DNA from: Archivesica marissinica
Taxonomy: Eukaryota > Mollusca > Bivalvia > Venerida > Vesicomyidae
Direction of reading: 5' to 3'
Length of the DNA: 64,000 bases
Assembly: GCA_014843695.1 (NCBI GenBank)
Contig: CM026404.1
Span: forward strand, 88,485,475 to 88,549,474
The notes beneath the pieces are model-generated. The model was not told the DNA's origin, searched no databases, and saw only the letters and a list, made by a program, of their open reading frames with translations. Of the stretch, positions 1-11,545 are shown piece by piece. The translations under genes and the position numbers were made by a program. Position 1 is the first letter of the stretch; every line of letters begins with the position of its first letter.

Positions 1-265
1 ATGCAGGTATTCTATGGGGGTAGCAGGGAGGGAGGTGTTAGGGCTGCACATGCAGGTATTCTATGGGAGGGGAGGTGTTAGGGCTGCACATGCAGGTATT
101 CTATGGGGAGGTAGCAGGGAGGGGATGTTAGGGCTGCACATGCAGGTATTCTATGGGGGGTAGCAGGGAGGGGGTGTTAGGGCTGCACATGCAGGTATTC
201 TATGGGGAGGTAGCAGGGAGGGGGGTGTTAGGGCTGCACAGGCAGGTATTCTATGGGGGTAGCAG
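1..265. repeat. G-rich 50-bp minisatellite
   Basis: About six copies of a roughly 50-bp unit containing GGGCTGCACATGCAGGTATT followed by a run such as GGGGGGTAGCAGGGAGGGGG. Copies differ mainly in G-run length, and the second copy is about 10 bp short. The array is cut by the window edge, so its true length is unknown. The G runs can form a G-quadruplex motif (see findings). Confidence 0.9.
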
Positions 266-802
266 GTTAGTGCTGTAATATGTAAATTTATCCTAGTGTT
301 AACTTTAGATTTATAGAGTTATTGGTGCTTTTGTTAACAATATACCCATAAGGGGGGGTAATTTATAAATGGTAATTTCACAAAAGCAGGTTCGTTTGTG
401 GCCATATTTTCCAAATTTTACTTTTTGATCGTAATAATTTATTAGTAATATAAGACAAAAATCTAAATGTTACAAAAAAATCATCCGCCCCTTACAATAT
501 CTCGGTGTGTAGCACATTCCAAGTAATCGCATATTGGAGCTTTAATAGACAACAACAACAACATGTTCCTACATGCCGTTAGAAGTCGGTTACCCCGCCT
601 ACATTTCATATACATGTCAGCTATATATAATATGCGTGCCTGAATTCTCCCAGTATTTCAAGTATATATTGTACTCACTATGAGGGTGACCTATTTATTT
701 GCAAATGCAGTACTTGAAGTAGTATGTGCGCATTCAACATTCATTGACCGAGTTGCATCATACTATATGAAAACCCCCACCATATGTTAGATAATTTCTG
801 AT
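266..802. other. unique AT-rich DNA
   Basis: No gene, array or recognisable element is seen. There is a short ACA run near 550-562 and a G run near 351. All six frames are broken frequently. Confidence 0.5.
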
Positions 803-1780
803 AGAGTACAGCAATACAGTCACACCCAGAGTACAGCAATACAGTCACATCTAGAGTACAGCATTACAGTCACATCTAGAGTACAGCATTACAGTCACAT
901 CCAGAGTACAGCAATACAGTCACATCCAGAGTATAGCAATGCAGTCACACCCAGAGTACAGCAATACAGTCACATCCAGAGTACAGCAATGCAGTCACAC
1001 CCAGAGTACAGCAATACAGTCACACCCAGAGTACAGCAATACAGTCACACCCAGAGTACAGCAATACAGTCACATCTAGAGTACAGCATTACAGTCACAT
1101 CTAGAGTACAGCATTACAGTCACATCTAGAGTACAGCATTACAGTCACATCCAGAGTACAGCAATGCAGTCACACCCAGAGTACAGCAATACAGTCACAT
1201 CCAGAGTACAGCAATGCAGTCACACCCAGAGTACAGCAATACAGTCACACCCAGAGTACAGCAATACAGTCACACCCAGAGTACAGCAATGCAGTCACAC
1301 CCAGAGTACAGCAATGCAGTCACACCTAGAGTACAGCAATACAGTCACACCCAGAGTACAGCAATGCAGTCACACCCAGAGTACAGCAATACAGTCACAC
1401 CTAGAGTACAGCAATACAGTCACACCCAGAGTACAGCAATGCAGTCACACCCAGAGTACAGCAATACAGTCACACCCAGAGTACAGCAATACAGTCACAC
1501 CCACCAGAGTACAGCAATACAGTCACACCAAGAGTAAAGCAATACAGTCACACCCAGAGTACAGCAATACAGTCACACCCAGATTACAGCAATACAGTCA
1601 CACCCAGAGTACAGCAATACAGTCACACCCAGAGTACAGCAATACAGTCACACACAGAGTACAGCAATACAGTCACACCCAGAGTACAGCAATACAGTCA
1701 CGCCCAGAGTACAGCAATACAGTCACACCCAGAGTACAGCAATACAGTCACACCCAGAGTACAGCAATACAGACACACCC
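803..1780. repeat. 25-bp minisatellite
   Basis: About 39 copies of a 25-bp unit, core AGTACAGCAATACAGTCACA. Variation is mostly C/T at two positions (CACACC or CACATC, CAATAC or CAATGC). Neighbouring units share the same variant, as expected from recent local duplication. A frame stays open through the array because few stop codons occur in the unit. I read it as non-coding. Confidence 0.95.
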
Positions 1781-1815
1781 GTATCTTAGAACAACTGTTA
1801 ACTCTTTGCACTTTG

Positions 1816-2004
1816 GAAGTTGTGATAGCGCATTCTCTTCAGGTGTGAAAACCCCGGAGTGTGAGCCCCGCTGGAGCCATTACAATTGTAACAGCACAGC
1901 ATTTAAATTCCACGTTGCCACATTTCTCTCCCTTGTGGCAATGGATTTTATCAGGAATGGGGTCTCAAGAGGGAACTTGTTTCACAATCAAGCTAAAATA
2001 AATT
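1816..2004 (+). mobile_element. SINE2 copy (degraded)
   Basis: The head reads GATAGCGCATTCTCTTCAGG and the body reads TTTAAATTCCACGTTGCC, both matching the better copies at 24468, 28456 and 45375. It is diverged and lacks part of the D-arm region. The 3' AAATAAATT is followed at once by a run of 22 C residues at 2005-2026, which may have grown from the tail or may have been captured at insertion. Confidence 0.8.
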
Positions 2005-2026
2005 CCCCCCCCCCCCCCCCCCCCCC
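2005..2026. repeat. poly(C) tract
   Basis: Twenty-two consecutive C residues directly follow a SINE2 tail. The length in the assembly may be inexact, since homopolymers of this length are hard to sequence. Confidence 0.9.
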
Positions 2027-2595
2027 TACAAACATATTACTAATAATATGTGATGAGACATTCCGTGGAGATATGATATTATGATGATACGCCTCGGCTG
2101 ATAACCAGCTGTTGCCAGTCGACATGCAGACCGATACCACGTTACAACAAACAACTTGCATAAATTTCATGCTTTATTTACGGCAAACTGTATGAAATTG
2201 GACTGCGAATCCAAGGATTGATCACATCACATGCGGTGCTTAATTGCTCCATATAAGCCAATAATGTATCACATCGCAATGAGTTAAAACAACTGTATCC
2301 CATTTTCAGTTATTTCAGTTAAGCTTCATGTTCCGTTGTATTAACTTTTCACAGTTAGTACAATTTGCTATATCCTGTTTGACAGGGAGGAGTGCTGTTG
2401 TATCGGCTTGTACTGTGTCACTAAGCATTGTATGACCACAGGGTTTATAAAACCAGGAACCTAGAGAAATATCAATCAGGAAAGATCTTGATGAAACTCA
2501 CAAAATAAAATAAATATATGGTAACAGATGGCTTTCTGCAAACAGGTAACTTATATTTATATCAATAGTCAATGATGACACTGAAAACAATAGTC
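2027..2595. other. unique DNA, nothing recognised
   Basis: AT-rich sequence without an array. TTGGACTGCGAATCCAAGGA near 2197-2216 resembles the anticodon arm of the tRNA-like heads seen at 56960-57110, but it is too short to call an element. Confidence 0.4.
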
Positions 2596-2897
2596 TTAAC
2601 CCTTTCCTTCATAGAGATTTAGGTTAATATACTATTATATCTCCATACAAACAATAGCCATTTAACCCTTTCCTTCATAGAGATTACGGTTAATATACTA
2701 TTATATCTCCATACAAACGACAGCCATTTAGCTAGTATACAGTGGATAAGTAGTTGCCATATCTATCCCACCTCCATATATATTACTGGGACTACATGAG
2801 ATTCTGGCCTTTGTTATGAACATTGGTTTTGCTACTACATTGTCAATGTATGTCGTATTGGTAATGGCGTCAAGAGGTGCTTCTATGAGGGAAAGGT
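2596..2897 (+). mobile_element. MITE-A copy with tandem left arm
   Basis: It begins TTAACCCTTTCCTTCATAGA and carries the same body as the complete copy at 53698-53937. The right end stops at GAGGGAAAGG without a final TTAA. The first 66 bp are present twice, with TTAA at 2596 and again at 2662, so the left arm has been duplicated exactly from TTAA to TTAA. The family is non-coding, and TTAA ends are typical of piggyBac-type elements. Confidence 0.8.
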
Positions 2898-3091
2898 ATT
2901 TTGTCTGTATAAGCAACGAAGGAATTTACCGTGTTTAAATCTGTAATAAAACATGGCTTAGCACGTAATGTCAAATGTAGCATCATTTTACTATCATTTG
3001 TTCAGTTTTGCGATGGTCATTTACCATTTCGAAAAATTAACACCAACTTTTTTTTACACTAGTTAGATATTTTGGTCATGTTAGAATCAAA

Positions 3092-3262
3092 ATAATATTT
3101 GTGTTATTTATAGGTGAATAAAACATGGTTTGCATTATTTATAGGTGAATAAAACATGGTTTGCATTATTTATATGTGAATAAAACATGGTTTGCATTAT
3201 TTATAGGTGACTAAAACATGGTTTGTGTTATTTATAGGTGAATAAAACATGGTTTGTATTTC
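3092..3262. repeat. 31-bp minisatellite
   Basis: About 5.5 copies of a 31-bp unit containing GAATAAAACATGGTTTG and ATTATTTATAGGT. Copies are nearly identical. Confidence 0.9.
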
Positions 3263-3341
3263 TGAACACTGGAATTAATCACTTACGCCTACAGTTTGCG
3301 AGGTTAATTCCCAAATGTCAGAAACTCCAATCTGATGTTTT

Positions 3342-3583
3342 AGGCTGTCCGATTAGCGCAGTGGTTAGCGCACTCGCTTCTCACCAATGTAACCATGTTC
3401 GATCCTCGTACCGAGAAGTATGTGAGATGGTACGGTGCTCGCCAGTTCAGACAGGTTGGTTTTCTCCGAGTACTCCGGTTTCCTCCCACACGAATGACCA
3501 CATTTACGCTTTCATCCACGCCAATGAGAGTGATTAATATAAGTTGTTAAAGCTTGTTTCGTAAATCATTGCAAAATAAATCA
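3342..3583 (+). mobile_element. SINE3 copy (tRNA-Glu-like head)
   Basis: The head GTCCGATTAGCGCAGTGGTT contains an A box. The downstream GTTCGATCC is a B box, and TTCTCACC resembles the anticodon region of tRNA-Glu(CTC). The body has CTCCGGTTTCCTCCCAC. The tail GAGAGTGATTAATATAAGTT followed by AAAATAAAT is shared with SINE2. Differences from the other two copies (30358, 58645) show normal decay. Confidence 0.85.
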
Positions 3584-4085
3584 AGTATATTCTTAGAACT
3601 CCAAACCACGATTTATTTCGCCAAATTAGCTGAAAGACAAATATTATGTCTTACATACAAATACTTTGTAAAACTTTTGATTTGAAGATGAGGTTGAGGT
3701 TGTAGGAAGGCAGTATCTTTGTGACATGTTCAATGAGTGCCGATGCATATAACAACACCAGTGTTTTAGCATACTGAAGTTGGTTTTTTAACAATTTTAA
3801 GCTGACAAGATGTAGCCTATTTATTTTTCCTAGTAACATTGACAGATACACATTTATCCTACCTTCAAGCTTAATAATGATCAAAATCGGTCTGCCTAAT
3901 AAACTTTGCTTTATTGGTCAGTGCCTAATAAACCTTTAGTGACATCATAACGCTCATGTATGAGTCATATGTTCACTGATGATATGATAAACTTCAGTTG
4001 GTTGAGTGTATACTGTACATGTCTGAAATAAAAAATATTGTATTGGTAAGCTTTCTTCTCTAACACTTCGTTTTTATGAGACAAT
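3584..4085. other. unique DNA, nothing recognised
   Basis: AT-rich sequence. A short imperfect direct repeat, CCTAATAAACTTT and CCTAATAAACCTT, occurs near 3895-3940. Confidence 0.4.
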
Positions 4086-5622
4086 GGGATAAATAGAAGA
4101 AGGGATAAGTAGAAGTTGGGATAAGTAGAAGTTGGGATAAGTAGAAGTTGGGATAAGTAGAAGTTGGGATAAATAGAAGTTGGGATAAGTAGAAGATGGG
4201 ATAAGTAGAAGATGGGATAAGTAGAAGTTGGGATAAGTAGAAGTTGGGATAAGTAGAAGTTGGGATAAGTAGAAGTTGGGATAAGTAGAAGTTGGGATAA
4301 ATAGAAGTTGGGATAAGTAGAAGATGGGATAAGTAGAAGATGGGATAAGTAGAAGTTGGGATAAGTAGAAGTTGGGATAAGTAGAAGTTGGAATAAATAG
4401 AAGATGGGATCAATAGAAGATGGGATAAATAGAAGATGGGATAAGTAGAAGATGGGATAAATAGAAGTTTGGATCAATAGAAGATGGGATAAATAGAAGA
4501 TGGGATAAGTAGAAGTTTGGATCAATAGAAGATGGGATAAATAGAAGATGGATAAATAGAAGATGGGATAAATAGAAGATGGATAAATAGAAGATGGGAT
4601 AAATAGAAGATGGATAAATAGAAGATGGGATAAGTAGAAGTTTGGATCAATAGAAGATGGGATAAGTAGAAGTTGGTATAAGTAGAAGATGGGATAAGTA
4701 GAAGTTGGTATAAGTAGAAGATGGGATAAGTAGAAGTTGGAATAAATAGAAGTTGGAATAAATAGAAGATGGGATAAGTAGAAGTTGGTATAAGTAGAAG
4801 ATGGGATAAGTAGAAGTTGGAATAAATAGAAGTTTGGATCAATAGAAGATGGGATAAATAGAAGATGGGATAAGTAGAAGTTTGGATCAATAGAAGATGG
4901 GATAAATAGAAGATGGATAAATAGAAGATGGGATAAATAGAAGATGGATAAATAGAAGATGGGATAAATAGAAGATGGATAAATAGAAGATGGGATAAAT
5001 AGAAGATGGATAAATAGAAGATGGGATAAATAGAAGATGGATAAATAGAAGATGGGATAAGTAGAAGTTTGGATCAATAGAAGATGGGATCAATAGAAGA
5101 TGGGATAAATAGAAGATGGGATAAGTAGAAGTTGGGATCAATAGAAGATGGGATAAATAGAAGATGGGATAAGTAGAAGTTTGGATCAATAGAAGATGGG
5201 ATAAATAGAAGATGGATAAATAGAAGATGGGATAAATAGAAGATGGATAAATAGAAGATGGGATAAATAGAAGATGGATAAATAGAAGATGGATAAATAG
5301 AAGATGGGATAAATAGAAGATGGATAAATAGAAGATGGGATAAGTAGAAGTTTGGATCAATAGAAGATGGGATCAATAGAAGATGGGATAAATAGAAGAT
5401 GGATAAATAGAAGATGGGATAAGTAGAAGTTTGGATCAATAGAAGATGGGATCAATAGAAGATGGGATCAATAGAAGATGGGATAAATAGAAGATGGGAT
5501 CAATAGAAGATGGGATAAATAGAAGATGGGATCAATAGAAGATGGATAAATAGAAGATGGATAAATAGAAGATGGGATAAGGATCAATTGAAGATAGGAT
5601 CAATTGAAGATGGGATAAATAG
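4086..5622. repeat. 16/15-bp minisatellite
   Basis: About 100 copies of GGATAAGTAGAAGTTG (16 bp) and the shorter GATAAATAGAAGATG (15 bp). In the second half the two lengths alternate and give a 31-bp higher-order unit, with scattered GGATCAATAGAAG variants. Open frames on the minus strand rich in Y, L, S and P come from the repeat and are not judged to be genes. Confidence 0.95.
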
Positions 5623-5779
5623 ATTATTAGGTTACTATCTTATTTATTAGACTCGTCTCTGAAAAAATACATGTATATTTTCTTCAAATCTCCTAATAAG
5701 TTAAAATGTATAGACAATAACCTAATATTCTCTCTATATATATATAACATAAAATTAATATAATATAATAATTATTGTT

Positions 5780-6105
5780 CAACATTGCATATACCTTAAC
5801 AACATTGCATATACCTTATACAACACACAACATTGCATATACCTTAACAACATTACATATACCTTAACAACATTACATATACCTTATACAACACACAACA
5901 TTGCATATACCTTAACAACATTACATATACCTTAACAACATTGCATATACCTTAACAACATTACATATACCTTAACAACATTGCATATACCTTAACAACA
6001 TTGCATATACCTTAACAACATTACATATACCTTAACAACATTGCATATACCGTAACAACATTGCATATACCTTAACAACATTGCATATACCTTAACAACA
6101 TTGTT
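5780..6105. repeat. 20-bp minisatellite
   Basis: About 15 copies of AACAACATTGCATATACCTT with TTGC/TTAC variation. Some units are lengthened by TATACAACACAC in the first part of the array. Confidence 0.95.
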
Positions 6106-6129
6106 TTATATATTACAAGTATACCTATT

Positions 6130-6362
6130 AGTTTATACAAATTTATTTTAGCTTGATTGCGAAACAAGTTCTTACAACTTATATTAATCACTCTCGAGAC
6201 CGCATTCCTGATGGAATCCATCGCCACGAGGGAGAGAGAAGAGGCAGTGTGGAACTTAAATCCTTTGCCTAAGGGCACAACCGTAACAGCTCCAACGGAT
6301 CTCAAACTCTGGGCCTTTCGCACCTGAAGCGAATGCGCAACCACTGCGCTATTACGACGTCC
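6130..6362 (-). mobile_element. SINE2 copy
   Basis: A minus-strand copy with the 3' tail at the left (AATTTATTTTAGCTTGATTG) and the tRNA-like head at the right, where the reverse strand reads AGCGCAGTGGTTGCGCATTC. It is nearly full length and follows the 20-bp array by only about 25 bp. Confidence 0.85.
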
Positions 6363-6464
6363 ACAAGTACACCTATTAATATTCTCGTAGTAAAGAGAGA
6401 AGGAATTGTAGAAGATAGTAAAGAGATACTGAAGTATTTTAGTCATGTTGTTGTTTTAGAGGAT

Positions 6465-6567
6465 AGTGTAAGATACAGCTGATGTTCCAGAGACCTCAGT
6501 TTATCATCCCGTCTGAAAGACTGTTAATATTATTACGGTCAGAGGGGGATCGAACCTGCGATTCCTG
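6465..6567 (-). mobile_element. SINE1 fragment
   Basis: The middle and head-side part of SINE1 in minus orientation, from a diverged GAGACCTCAGTTTA through GGGGGATCGAACCTGCGATT. It breaks off in the tRNA-like head, where the complete SINE1 at 6578 begins. This suggests that the younger copy landed in or beside the older one. Confidence 0.7.
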
Positions 6568-6577
6568 GTGTGTGTGT

Positions 6578-6861
6578 TTTACGTTTATTTATCGTCGCTA
6601 CCGGTTGCCCATATGAGCGACACCTCCTGAAGAAGAGATTAGTTATTTTAGATTTTGGAGGATAGTGCAATGATACAGACAGACCTATTCCAGAGTCTCA
6701 TCTGGTTCTTTTACGTGCACAGTGTAAAGCACCGACACGAGACCTCGGTTTAACGTCCCATCTGAAACACTGTTAATTTTATTAGGGTCAGACGGGGGAT
6801 CGAACCTACGATCCCTGGATGACCAGTCCAGCGTGTTACCACTGGACTACAGATCCGTCTG
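6578..6861 (-). mobile_element. SINE1, near full length
   Basis: On the minus strand the element begins CAGACGGATCTGTAGTCCAG. It has the anticodon arm CTGGACTGGTCATCCAG (anticodon GGT, Thr-like) and a B box GGTTCGATCC. The 5' CAGACGG can pair with CCGTCTG after the T arm, so an acceptor stem is preserved. The body carries CCGAGGTCTCGTGTCGGTGC and the tail ends GTAGCGACGATAAATAAACG. Family members in this window: 7938, 28958, 30722, 46100, 57951, 60025, 61826 and 61963. Confidence 0.85.
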
Positions 6862-7937
6862 GTACTCTTGATTATCAATTAAACTGGGTGTAATTGGACC
6901 CAAACCAGACAAATCTGCAGACATTTTATAATTGATACATATTGATAGCAAATACCCATGACAATACAGTGTTTTGATGGTATTATTTACCTTCAATGAT
7001 CACATAATTGCTCATATAGAGTGGCATTATACCATGCAGATCACTAGATTCCAAGGATATGCTCAACTTGTCATCAGGTAATAAAAGTAAGTGCCAATTT
7101 TTTGGCATGCCCTTGTAAAAACACACTGATGTCAAAACAAGCTATTTTATTTTCACAAGTAGGTCCACACCTGTGTGCTTTTATTCACAACTGGAATGTG
7201 GACCATTTGTAGATGCTTAAAGGTAATTTTCCTGTCACATGTGCAACAAGTAGTGCCTACAAATGTGCAATTTGTATGGCTGCCTGTTCTCTCAGACTGT
7301 GTGGTAAGACCTGGGGAACCGGTGTTAGGTGTGACCTCAGACAATAGGGTTAAAGCTGGAGTGAAAAGTCTGCATGACCCTAATTGTTGGTTATAATTGT
7401 TTGGTGTTAATTGACACAAACCCTTGAGTGTTTGAGTGGATTAAAGCTGTTTGTGGTAATGTTTGTAATGGGAGAAGTTGTTGTTTGTGTGAAATGTTAA
7501 TTAGAGTAGAATTGTCAATAATTGATCTATGCACCTGTCAATTACTGATCCCTTCAAGAATTTCATAAACTCTTGCTAAAAAATAGGGAAATTTGAAGTT
7601 ATTATCAGGGCAATGCATGATGGGCTTAAAAATAGTTGTTATTATATGTTAACTTAGATAGGTTATGAATACATGTCATTATAATAGATTTAAACACAAA
7701 ATATATATTTTAGCTTCAGCTTTTTGAATATCCTTGCTAAAAGGAGCAAAGAAAACAATCATAAAGAGGGAGTGAATCTGTTGTTGAACATAAAGAAGTG
7801 TGGAGATTTCTATGTGAACAATTCTCAATTTCTGCAGACGATATTCTGTGATCTGAAACAGTTGTCATAAAGTGATGTATGTTCAATGAATTAGAATGAT
7901 TGTTGTGGTACAAAAGTAATGTTTATGTTTCACTGTG
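6862..7937. other. unique DNA, 1.1 kb
   Basis: No array or known element is recognised. A frame of 73 codons on the plus strand (7175-7396) and an 88-codon minus-strand frame (7153-7419) overlap each other. Neither has domain-like features or a splice context, so I do not call them genes. Confidence 0.4.
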
Positions 7938-8175
7938 AGGTTCGATCCCTCTGTCTGACCCTAATACAATTAACTGTCTTTCAGATGGGACTTTAAACCG
8001 AGGTCTTGTGTCGGTGCTGTACCCAGTGCACGTAAAAGAACCAGAGGAGACTCTGGAATGGGTCTCTGTCTGTATCATTGCACTATCCTCCAAAAAGCAA
8101 AAATGACTAATCTTTTCAGGAGGCGTCGGTCATATGGGCAACCGGTAGCGACGATAAATAAATATAAAACACACG
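7938..8175 (+). mobile_element. SINE1 copy, 5' truncated
   Basis: It starts inside the tRNA-like head at the B box (GAGGTTCGATCCCTCTGTCT). It continues through the full body to GTAGCGACGATAAATAAATA. Confidence 0.85.
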
Positions 8176-8790
8176 CAGTAATTCAATTGAAAGGTTCTTA
8201 AAGTATACTTCTGAATGTTTCACATTGTCAAACATTTGTTTAATATTGCGAAGTTGAAGTTCATCAAACTCTACCGTATTCAGGGGAGCATGGCTCGCCT
8301 TAAATTTACTGGAAACCAGAGGGCGCTGCATGGTCTCTTCGGAAAACATTATCCCAATACTGCATTCCCGAAAATGGACCCAAATGCGCTAAATCCTCCC
8401 AGCTTCTCTTAGAAACTGAGTGAGTCATTCCGATCCCTCCCAACCGAAGAATCCGGGATCTGTACGACTAGTTGTACACTGTAACCTACTAATCAATTCT
8501 CAATTCTATAATTGCCCAGAAAACATTCCAGATTCATTCAACTTGTTTCCATTTATTCTAAATTTAATAAACGACACAGACGCCATTATTTATTCGGAGC
8601 CAAGATTTACTAATCATTTAATCTTATCTTAATTCAGTAACTTGGGAAGCTGAAGATGTTGCTGGATTTTGTAATTGAGAACTTTTTCTCTCCGTTGTCT
8701 ACTGGTTAAGTTTAAATGAATTAAGGTTGTTTGTAATCTGTTTTGACAGAAGCTGTGGAAAACTGAATGCCACCCTGGGTATATCGGCTG
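8176..8790. other. unique DNA, nothing recognised
   Basis: Short overlapping frames of 65-77 codons occur on both strands (8116-8838), none with recognisable motifs. Confidence 0.4.
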
Positions 8791-9636
8791 ATCAGCATGA
8801 CACTTTGTGTAGGAACGCCCACAGTATATCATCAGCATGACACTTTGTGTAGGAATGCCCGCAGTATATCATCAGCATGACACTTTGTGTAGGAACGCCC
8901 ACAGTATATCATCAGCATGACACTTTGTGTAGGAACGTCCACAGTATATCAGCAGCATGACACTTTGTGTAGGAATGCCCACAGTATATCATCAGCATGA
9001 CACGTGTAGGAACGCCCACAGTATATCAGCATGACACTTTGTGTAGGAACGTCCACAGTATATCATCAGCATGACACTTTGTGTAGGAACGCCCACAGTA
9101 TATCAGCATGACACTTTGTGTAGGAACGTCCACAGTATATCATCAGCATGACACTTTGTGTAGGAACACCCACAGTATATCATCAGCATGACACTTTGTG
9201 TAGGAACGTCCACAGTATATCATCAGCATGACACTTTGTGTAGGAACGTCCACAGTATATCATCAGCATGACACATTGTGTAGGAACGCCCACAGTATAT
9301 CAGCATGACACTTTGTGTAGGAACGTCCACAGTATATCATCAGCATGACACGTTGTGTAGGAATGCCCACAGTATATCATCAGCATGACACTTTGTGTAG
9401 GAACGCCCACAGTATATCATCAGCATGACACTTTGTGTAGGAACGCCCACAGTTTATCAGCATGACACGTTGTGTAGGAATGCCCACAGTATATCAGCAT
9501 GACACTTTGTGTAGGAACGTCCACAGTATATCATCAGCATGACACTTTGTGTAGGAACGTCCACAGTATATCATCAGCATGACACTTTGTGTAGGAATGT
9601 CCACATTATATCATCATGACACTTTGTGTAGGAACG
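8791..9636. repeat. 40/37-bp minisatellite
   Basis: About 22 copies of a unit containing CAGCATGACACTTTGTGTAG followed by GAACGCCCACAGTATATCAT. The 37-bp variant lacks one CAT. GCCC/GTCC variation is intermixed. The last unit runs directly into the MITE-A array at 9637 with no spacer. Confidence 0.95.
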
Positions 9637-10110
9637 TTGGATAGATATGGCGACTACTTATCCACTGCATGATAGCTAAATGGTTGTCATATGTATGGAG
9701 ATATAATAGTATATTAACCAAAACTCTATGAAGTCCCAGTAATATCTATGGAGGTGGGATAGATATGGCGACTACCTATCCACTGCATGATAGCTATATG
9801 GCTGTCGTTTGTATGGAGATATAATAGTATATTAACCTAAATCTCCATGTAGTTCCAGTAATATCTATGGAGGTGGGATAGATATGACGACTTATGACTG
9901 CATGATAGGTAAATGGCTGTCGTTTGTATGGAGATATAATAGTACATTAACCTAAATCTCTATGAAGGAAAGGGTTAAATGACTGTCGTTTGTATGGAGA
10001 TATAATAGCATATTAACCTAAATCTCTATGAAGGAAAGGGTTAAATGACTGTCGTTTGTATGGAGATATAATAGCATATTAACCTAAATCTCTATGAAGG
10101 AAAGCGTTAA
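9637..10110 (-). mobile_element. tandem array of MITE-A arms
   Basis: MITE-A sequence in minus orientation, amplified in two ways. A piece of about 118 bp starting GGATAGATATGGCGACTA occurs three times (9639, 9757, 9876). It is followed by two further 66-bp units bounded by TTAA at 9975, 10041 and 10107, each ending TCTATGAAGGAAAGGGTTAA or a close variant. The 66-bp length matches the duplicated arm at 2596-2662. Confidence 0.85.
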
Positions 10111-10798
10111 AGTCCCCAAGTAGAGGTTTATTGCATCCTACATGTTCACATTCTTCATTATTTAAAGGCATTAATTTCCCCAGAAATATGTTTGTATATA
10201 AATGATTTAACATTTGATAAGACATGGTTAATGAAATAGGTAACATGATATGTACACAAACTACTGGAGACCGACTGGCTGCTATTTTGCTAGTCTTTAA
10301 GAAGAAGAAAATGAATTAAAATTTAAATTTTCTTAATGAAATGGGATGCTGAAATTTATTATGAAATAAAACACCTTGTGAATATTTTGAAGCCCCTAAA
10401 GAAAAAATTTTAATTTCAAAAGATGTTGGTTTGATGATGCGTCAGTCAGCCTTTTGAACCTGCTCCCTTGGATAAATATAATCTCGAATTGCAATAGGAT
10501 ATTTCAAAAGATGTTGTTTTTAATGATGCGTCATTGAACTGTTGAACCTGCACATTGGAATAAATAAAATCTAGATTCAAATTAGGCTTCTGAAGTACTG
10601 CGCAAGCAACTGTTCAATTATCTTGTAATTTCATATATGCATAAATTAGGCTTCTGAAGTATTGCGCAAGTAGTTAAATTATCTTGTAATTTCATATATG
10701 CCTTTGTCATAATATTTCAAGCTGTTTTAGTGATCTAACGTTTTTCATTCATCTATCCTTTGTCTACTATTTACTAAAAGATTTCTATCTCTTTTCAG
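10111..10798. other. unique DNA with short direct repeats; candidate intron end
   Basis: Two pairs of imperfect direct repeats are visible. One contains TTTCAAAAGATGTTG (near 10415 and 10501). The other, of about 70 bp, contains TAGGCTTCTGAAGTA and ATCTTGTAATTTCATATATG (near 10583 and 10646). The stretch ends in a pyrimidine-rich tract and CTTTTCAG, a good splice-acceptor context for the exon candidate that follows. Confidence 0.5.
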
Positions 10799-10967
10799 TA
10801 AAGAGCTTGAAGAAAGAATGCGTTTCCCATCCCTGGCAACAGTAGCCGTACAGGATATTGTAATCAAGATGCAGCCGCTGATGTCAATGGATATTTTAGG
10901 CAACTTTTATGAATGGTTGCTTCTCGCTGCGTCTCGTGTCACAGCAGATAGTAATATATCTACGTAA
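10799..10967 (+). CDS. candidate coding exon, unknown protein
   Basis: The product is not recognised. Seen: TTTACTAAAAG (branch-point-like), a pyrimidine tract and CTTTTCAG at 10791-10798, then 55 sense codons entered after one leftover base, ending at TAA 10965-10967. The peptide includes ELEERMRFPSLATVAVQD and then a hydrophobic segment with GNFYEWLLLAAS. It has mixed composition, unlike the repeat-derived frames around it. It could be a terminal exon, or it could splice out at GTAATA (10951 or 10964). A donor at 10964 would leave two bases, which is phase-compatible with the candidate exon at 26928. The alternative is a chance open frame beside a chance acceptor. No homologue can be checked here. 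Confidence 0.35.
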
Positions 10968-11124
10968 TAGAAACCGTCTTCCATCAAAGAAAGCGCTATA
11001 TCTCGGAGCCTGATCAGCATTATTGAATTGTTTGTGGTATAAGTTTTGAACTATGATTAAAATCTCAAAATGTTTATGTAAATATCCAGCGATCATAATG
11101 CAATAGATTAGTAGTGAGAATCTT

Positions 11125-11545
11125 GCGCACGTACGCCGTTCTAGTCCGAACCTAGCAAGATTGTGTGAACATTTCGTGCACAGAGCCCGAACCTAGCAGG
11201 ATTGTGTGATTACCCTGTGCACGTATGTCGTTCTGGTTCTAACCTAGCAGGATTGTGTGATTACCCTGTGCTTGTATGTCGTTCTGGTTCTAACTAGCGG
11301 GATTGTGTGATTACCCTGTGCTTGTATGTCGTTCTGGTTCTAACCTAGCAGGATTGTGTGATTACCCTGTGCTTGTATGTCGTTCTGGTTCTAACCTAGC
11401 AGGATTGTGTGATTACCCTGTGCACGTATGTCGTTCTGGTTCTAACCTAGCGGGATTGTGTGATTACCCTGTGCTTGTATGTCGTTCTGGTTCTAACCTA
11501 GCGGGATTGTGTGATTACCCTGTGCACATATGTCGTTCTGGTCCA
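11125..11545. repeat. 51-bp minisatellite
   Basis: About eight copies of a 51-bp unit containing GGATTGTGTGATTACCCTGT and GTATGTCGTTCTGGTTCTAA. The unit length is a multiple of three, which leaves a 97-codon plus-strand frame (11303-11596) encoding a repeated 17-residue unit. I judge it repeat-derived. Confidence 0.95.

Noticed and set aside
2728..2916. 62-codon frame at the MITE-A copy, also seen at 48065 and 53764-54046
   Set aside because: The same peptide appears at each MITE-A copy because the element is repeated. The frames end at the element edges and carry no transposase motif.
3965..5439. Minus-strand frames up to 370 codons rich in Y, L, S, P and I
   Set aside because: Produced by the 16/15-bp array. 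The mix of unit lengths keeps several frames open at once.
7130..7420. Overlapping 73- and 88-codon frames on opposite strands
   Set aside because: Neither has a recognisable motif or splice context, and overlapping frames of this size are common by chance.
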